Part shown: piece after piece, positions 43,557-48,573 of the stretch
Layout: each line of letters starts with the position of its first letter
Numbering within the stretch: position 1 is the first letter of the stretch
Assembly: GCA_003427395.1 (NCBI GenBank)
Contig: BFEA01000020.1
Span: forward strand, 316,676-365,248
Direction: 5' to 3'
From: Chara braunii
Taxonomy: Eukaryota > Streptophyta > Charophyceae > Charales > Characeae
Length of the DNA: 48,573 nucleotides
Program-made: the position numbers and the translations under genes
The notes under the pieces: generated by a model
Seen by the model: the letters and a program-made list of their open reading frames with translations, nothing else
What the model was told of the DNA's origin: nothing
The model's database searches: none

Positions 43557-43800
43557 AAAATCTAAAAAAAAAGTATGCTATAGAGAAAAATAAATTAAAC
43601 AAGACTTGCCTCAATATTACATCCGAATTCCTCACCAAATTAAAAATATAAATAAAATATAAAAACAAATACTAATAATAAAAATAAATAAAAATAAAAA
43701 GAGAATTAAATTTAGTGAGTGCGCGAGCATGTTTTCGACACCGCCATCTGTGGCGATTTTTTTTTTTTTTTTTTTTGCAGAGCTAACTGCCCTGAAAATT
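43437..43800. mobile_element. hAT-like element E3, partial
   Basis: The left part is packed with CGAACG words (GGCCGAACGTCCGAACCC; GTTCGGTCGTTCGGGCC) directly after LTR sequence ending CTCCTACC. A 25-base poly-A follows, then ATCAAAAAATCTAAAAAAAA, nearly identical to the reverse strand of E2 at 33521-33560. No right end, inverted repeat or target duplication was found, so the copy is truncated and its boundaries are approximate. Confidence 0.55.
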
Positions 43801-44129
43801 TACAGATGTGTCCTCCACATAATACAAAACCTACTAAAAAAAATTCAAAAAATAATAAAATTGTTTAGGCCACAAACTAAAGTGAAAACAAAAAGTTAAA
43901 AATAAGAAAATACGTGAGCAAGCAAGTTTAAAAACCAAGGGTTCGTTCATCGAAAATTTTCATCTTCTGCTTCTTCTGGTTCACAAAGACACAAGTTTTG
44001 AATCTTATTTAGTTAATCTTCAACTTACCAAGTGATTCTTCGTCAAACCCCATGCAATTACTAACACACTAGCATGGACTTGTTATCACAAGGAGAAGAG
44101 TCAGACCTTTGTCAACAAACAAAAATCAC

Positions 44130-44990
44130 TGACTTAGAAAAGCGACCGGATCATTCGAAACGACTTCACTTCCAACCCTATTTCAATGTCTTAGGCAAAC
44201 AAGCAAAGCGACCGGATAAGTCAGGAGTACGTCATCTCAGCCCCATTTCAATGTCTTAGGCAAACAAGCAAAGCGACAGGATCAGTCAAGAGGACCTCAT
44301 CTCCAGCCTCATTTCAATGTATTAGGCAAACGAGCAAAGCGACCGGATTAGTCATGAGGACCTAATCTCCAGCCCCATTTCACTGTCTTAGGCAAACGGG
44401 CAGAACGATCGGATTAGTCAAGAGGACCTCATCTCCAATCTCATTTCAATGTCGAAGACAACGTACAAAGCGGCTGGATCAGTCAGAAAGACCTCATCTA
44501 CAGCCTCATTTCAATGTTTTAGGCGAACAAGCGAAGCGACCGAATCTGTCAGGAGCGTCTCATCTCTAGCCCCATTTCAATGTTTTAGGCAAACGAGCAA
44601 AGTTACCAGATCAGTTATGAGAACCTCATCTCTGACCCCATCTCAATGTCTTAGGCAAATGAGCAAAGCGATCGAATCAATCACCGAGCATCATTTTCAG
44701 CCCCATTTCAAATTCTTAGGCAAACAGGCAAAGCGACCGGATCATTCAGGAAAACCTCATTTCCAGCCTCGTTTCAATGTCTTAGACAAACTGGCAAAGC
44801 GAGCGGATTAGTCAAGAGGACCTCATCTCTAACTTCATTTCAATATCTTAGACAAACAAGCAAAGCGATCGATCAATCAAGAGGACCTCATCTCCAACCC
44901 CATTTCAATGTCTTAGACAAACGAGCAAAGCGACCATATCAGCTAGGGGAACCTCATCTCCAGCCTCATTGAAATAATCGCAAGCAGACA
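44130..44990. repeat. 66-bp minisatellite in LTR-6 (~13 units)
   Basis: Same unit as 34090-35150, slightly fewer copies and more diverged. It is followed by a partial second copy of the 3' flank (45075-45205 repeats 44965-45060 with GCAAGCA-ACATC and AGGCAGATAAATTTAGAC). Confidence 0.95.
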
Positions 44991-46045
44991 TCCTGGATTT
45001 CATTTAAGGCAGATAAATTTAGACAAATATAGTAAATTCCCTATGATTCAGTTAAAATCCTAAATTGAAGTTAGAGAAATTATCTCCACCCTCATTGAAA
45101 TCATCGCAAGCACACATCGTGGATTTCATTTAGGCAGATAAATTTAGACAAACATAATAAATTCTCTATGATTCAATTAAAATCCTGAATTAAAGTAAGA
45201 GAAATATACAAAAGGTCAAAACTCGTTCAAACGGAATAAAGGGTGGTGTAGATAAAGGTGTATGGCATCCTAAAGGATATTGTGTCAGCCCACCTCAAAG
45301 TCTCCTGCCTCCAAGGTCCCACCTGGACCCCGACAGAGCTCCTACAATCGATGGGGCAACCTCCCACAAAAGCCTTGGTACGGTTTACGAATTTCAATCC
45401 CGCCTGCGACCTTCCTCTTTGAAGCAAAACTCTAGACCGAGAGTGAGAAGAGCAAAATGAGATAAGTTAAATCTTTCACATACAAGAGAGGTGAGTTGTG
45501 ACTCTCGCGAGAGGGTCTTGATTCCTTGACGCGCCTGAGGGTCCCGCACAGATGGTCAAAATGCCGCAAAGACGGTCCATCCACAGTTAAACGTACAAAG
45601 AAGATGGTTTTAAATATGACTAACCAACAGAATAACTTCTCCCAGACGATCCTCCAAGCTGCAACAATATCCCTTTGTAGACGTTTCACCACTTTCTCAA
45701 CTCACTACGCCGCTCTTTTTAATCAAGGCGTCAATACGCAGGCTGGAAAGTACGTGTTCGAATATAGCACACCCCCTTTGCTCTATTCAAAACACAAGCA
45801 AAAATGTGGTAACATACGACAATAAAGTCTCGTGCAATGCGTGGTACTAGCAGCTAAAGCACAACAAGCGAGTAATAATGTACGACAAGTGCATGACAAG
45901 TACTCAATCGGTGGTCTGTAATCGCAAAACAGGTGTACTGCAAGCACACGACAAAAATACGATAACCACAGCGAGAACTCTAGTAAAAACTCGATTCCAA
46001 CAATTGTGGTGAGGGGCACTGATGTGACTTGTCAAAAACATGTCA

Positions 46046-46065
46046 AATACCCTTGTAAGGGTATT
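46046..46065. repeat. LTR-start palindrome
   Basis: AATACCCTTGTAAGGGTATT has two perfect 9-base arms around GT. Matching copies lie at 12226-12245, 24195-24212 and 36100-36119, each within 10-12 bases of the LTR start. Confidence 0.9.
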
Positions 46066-46074
46066 GGTACGAGA

Positions 46075-46271
46075 ACCCATAATAGAGACGCTTCTCAATC
46101 TCGAACTAACCACATCACCTTAAAAAAACAACTCCCAGAATTTCTCCCTTCTACTTTTTCCAATACCATCAACAATTAATCATAAAAACCTTAAAAACTT
46201 CTCATTTTGCCTAGTTTACACGTTCTGAGACCCGAATGTTGTTCCACCCGGGACAACGGTAGCCAACTGTT
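46075..46271 (-). other. Very short internal region I1
   Basis: Only about 200 bases lie between the start of LTR-6 and the PBS of LTR-7. The PBS-side half matches the I2 leader and the other half the internal 3' end (GAAGCGTCTCTATTATGGG), so this is an element whose coding interior has been deleted. Confidence 0.6.
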
Positions 46272-46290
46272 ATCCCTGGCATCGGCGTCA
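46272..46290 (-). promoter_or_regulatory. tRNA-Asp primer-binding site of LTR-7
   Basis: Reverse-complemented: TGACGCCGATGCCAGGGAT, a diverged tRNA-Asp complement two bases from the LTR end at 46293. Confidence 0.7.
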
Positions 46291-46292
46291 CC

Positions 46293-47942
46293 TGTCAAGC
46301 GCATCCGTCCTGGAACCGGACCCTCTGGACCGCGTCGCGCAAAATCTTTTGTCATTCAAGATGTAAAAGGAGCTTCCGCAACCGCTCCGACCGAAAGTGC
46401 GTCAGCCATACCTCTCGCAAGCCCCTACGATAGGATAGGGTCTACGCGAGGTACAACATTACCTCCACCTACGAAAGTTGTCACCTCGCTTCAATCGGCG
46501 TATCCCCGTCGAATTATCAATCCACAATACGAAAGCTAATCAGTCACAATCGCAGAGGTGAGAGTGTTTCTCGTACGTTGTAGCATACAAGGTACGCGCG
46601 GTTCCACATCTCTATCGGATCCGCACGAGAACAGACGTTTTCGGGGGTTGAAATCCCAAGCACTACTCGTCGTCGATCGACTACAATGCATCCCACTCAT
46701 TACGTGTTATACCAGACTGAAAACATAAAATTAAACTACAATCAAAACAAGACAAAACAAAACACTCCTAATCCCTTCAGTATTCAACCCATAACCTTCC
46801 GACGCGAAAATCGGATAGGCGATGCGCGTGAGACTTAGTATAAAACCACACGGACGCAGAGCCTTGTCATACGCCTAGCAATGCAAGCGTACGGAAGCAG
46901 TCGCAGCGATGGAGTACTATGTAGTACCCATAGTCACACGGTCCTCGACAGTCTCGAGGGTCGCGTTCGACACTCAAATGCCGGCTGACACACGGCTTGA
47001 GGGGTTAAATCTCTCGATGTTAGACAAACTGCCAAGGCGATTAATCACCACACCCTGTTCTGCACCCTGCGGAGAATGGGTGGCACACAAGTTCATACAT
47101 GTGGTGACAATCATCTCTCAAGGTATTAGAGGCAAACTCCATCATCTAGGGCCTGGAGAGAAATCAAGGGATTTGACTTTAACCGTTGTCATGGACTACA
47201 ACGTCCAAACATAACAATTTTAAAAAGCAGAACGGTAAAATGATATTTTTTCCCCTCTCAAACCATAATTTGTTCAACCCTTACACACGATCACAGTACG
47301 TCGCACGAACACTCAAGGCATACGTATGTACATAAATAAAATGGGCATCTAGTATGAGACAATCGCTTTTCACAATCACAGTGTGAATCCTCTCAGTCAT
47401 ATATATGTGTGTGATTGCAAGTTATCAAATCCAGAGTAATCATATAACATATCCCCAAAGTTTCACCTTAAAGTCAATGCACTACACGGGGTCAACGTCA
47501 ACCATTCTCTTCACTCGCACCCCTCGCTTTAGTCATACAAACCTCACTCTTTATGCAATTCCTCAAAATAAGATACTCATTATCTTTGTTAAATGACCAT
47601 TCAATGAAGTCCGTGTGAAAATCCAACGAGACAATGCAAACTACAAAGGCGAAAACCTTCAGGTTGAGTTGGCGGGAGTGAACTGGAGTTCAATCGTAAA
47701 CCGATGAATCGACAACTGGGTTGTTATCAATGATAACAAAAGATGATTCTCGTGGGATCGAGCTGAATCTAGTCAAAATTCTCTATCGGAGTGAATTGGA
47801 ATTGAAACGTAAACCGACGAATCGGCAACTGACCTTTTATCAGTAATAACAAAATATGATTCTCGTGGGATCAAGCTAAATGTAATCTAAATTATGAATC
47901 GAAACGATAAAAAGGACTTGTAACACATGAAAGGTTAATGTC
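46293..47942 (-). repeat. LTR-7, minus strand, right part lost
   Basis: Tail (46293-46940) and shared block (46950-47942) match LTR-5 and LTR-6, beginning CGACACTCAAATGCCGGCTG at 46968 and including AGGTTGAGTTGGCGGGAGTG. Within 47650-47860 a segment with CGTAAACCGA-GAATCG-CAACTG is repeated twice in tandem. At 47943 it is interrupted by unrelated DNA. Confidence 0.75.
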
Positions 47943-48573
47943 TAATGTAACGAGCGTGAGGCTGAGGGTGAGCCGAGGGAGATGAGAGAGAGGGAGAGAG
48001 AGGGAGAGAGTAAGAGCACACACACACACTCACTCACTCGACACGACGGACTCGGACTGAGGGTCGGACGCAGACACAGTGGCAAGGCACAAAGTCGAAG
48101 TCTTGGATTCCGAATGCCGAAACGGCAAGTCACCCTGAGTACGACTACAGCAGCAGAGAACTGGTGCGAGGACTGGTCCCCGTACCGTACGGGGAGCCGG
48201 CATAAGTACCGGTGACACGTACGGTACCAGGGGCATTTCTGCAAAGGCCCCGAGGGCAGAACTGAAAAAATGCAGTATTTGAAAGTGGGGCCCGAATTGC
48301 AGCATGGCGCCAGTTGTCCAAAATCCTACGGTAGCAAAGGAGGGGTTTGGAAAAAGGGTGCCAGGCTGAAAACGGGATGCAGCCGAAACAGCAAAAGATA
48401 GACCAGGGATCGAGCCCTGGCGGAGTCTGTAACACTATCCCCTCCCTTTAGAAGGCAACGTCCCGGCTGCCAAAAATCATGAAGCAATGCTGAAATCTGT
48501 GAAGGACGGGACGGGGCCGATCACTGGTTAACAAGTCGAAAGGGAAGAGGGGTATAATGTGGGTGGCATGGGC
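47943..48573. other. Unrelated insertion, probably part of another transposable element
   Basis: Composition changes sharply to GC-rich. It starts TGTAACGAGCG (47946), then GA-rich and CA-rich simple repeats (47980-48040), a near-palindrome CCCCGTACCGTACGGGG (48178-48194), and a hairpin CCAGGGATCGAGCCCTGG (48403-48420). TGTAACACTATCCCC at 48429 resembles the start of many plant LTRs, and ATGGCGCCAGTTGTCC at 48304 faintly resembles a PBS. No coding region is convincing; identity unresolved. Confidence 0.4.

Larger units (their letters stand above)
41814..46074 (-). repeat. Giant LTR-6, minus strand
   Basis: It begins on the minus strand at 46074 (TCTCGTACC, a changed TGTCG start) beside the palindrome 46046-46065 and ends GTGCTCGACA at 41814. 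The order matches LTR-5: tail (41814-42430), shared block (42440-43436), E3 insertion, 66-bp array (44130-44990), block to 46040. Compared with LTR-5, the sequence corresponding to about 32360-33830 is missing around E3, so a deletion accompanied that insertion. A PBS follows its 3' end, so it acts as a 5' LTR for I2. Confidence 0.75.

Noticed and set aside
44074-44811. Second set of 22-residue repeat frames
   Set aside because: Same minisatellite in LTR-6; frames break and switch, as expected for noncoding repeats.
48403-48420. tRNA T-arm-like hairpin
   Set aside because: No acceptor, D-arm or anticodon arm around it; only an isolated 6-bp stem.

Overview
The window is repeat-dominated nuclear DNA of a eukaryote, most likely a streptophyte (green-plant lineage). 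The evidence is a plant-like Ty3/gypsy polyprotein remnant, primer-binding sites that match plant tRNA-Asp, and a fragment of plant-type mitochondrial cox2 buried in nuclear repeats. A charophyte alga such as Chara is my best guess from the look of the polyprotein, but I cannot prove it. I see no intact host gene, no rRNA or tRNA gene and no CRISPR array.

Region 1 (1-7166, + strand): the tail of a long terminal repeat (LTR), itself hit by the end of a hAT-like transposon (1-83). It is followed by a tRNA-Asp-type primer-binding site (269-287), a leader, and a dead gag-protease-RT-RNase H-integrase reading path (624-7166). The path is broken by about 14 in-frame stops and at least four frameshifts. 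Most stops look like C-to-T or G-to-A changes. The zinc knuckle, protease, RNase H and integrase have each also lost a key residue. A (TA)n tract and a fragment of a second, different gag (7344-8026) follow.

Region 2 (8027-48573): a stack of one LTR family with very long LTRs. The LTR starts TGTCG next to a small palindrome (AATACCCTT-GT-AAGGGTATT) and ends CGACA; copies span about 4.3 to 7.8 kb. Reading the minus strand from the right, the order is LTR (46293-47942, cut), PBS and a 0.2-kb internal stub, LTR (41814-46074), PBS and a 5.7-kb internal region (36130-41813), LTR (30887-36129), a 6.7-kb internal region (24224-30886), and LTR (24223 down to 8167). A plus-strand copy of the LTR (12216-20043) interrupts that last one. 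Neighbouring units therefore share LTRs, as in a head-to-tail array. The two long internal regions carry only degraded gag-like sequence with good CCHC knuckles and no RT or integrase, so they look non-autonomous; the polyprotein in region 1 has the same LTR tail and PBS type and may be an autonomous relative.

Region 3 (inside the LTRs): several hAT-like insertions, three with full ends and perfect 8-bp target duplications (18331-18939, 32711-33681 with a fourth nested at 32934-33211, and 10910-12014) and two partial (1-83, about 43437-43800). Each has a different GC-rich short word repeated near its ends. The LTRs also hold minisatellites (66-bp units; a repeat with core TCATCCAAACTTATG; a roughly 120-bp unit with TTTCGG...CTTCCCGTAG). 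An N gap (18528-18835) lies inside one hAT-like element, and scattered N bases at 33.8-38.9 kb mark low-quality assembly. The cox2 fragment (41292-41510) lies between two PBS copies of the array.
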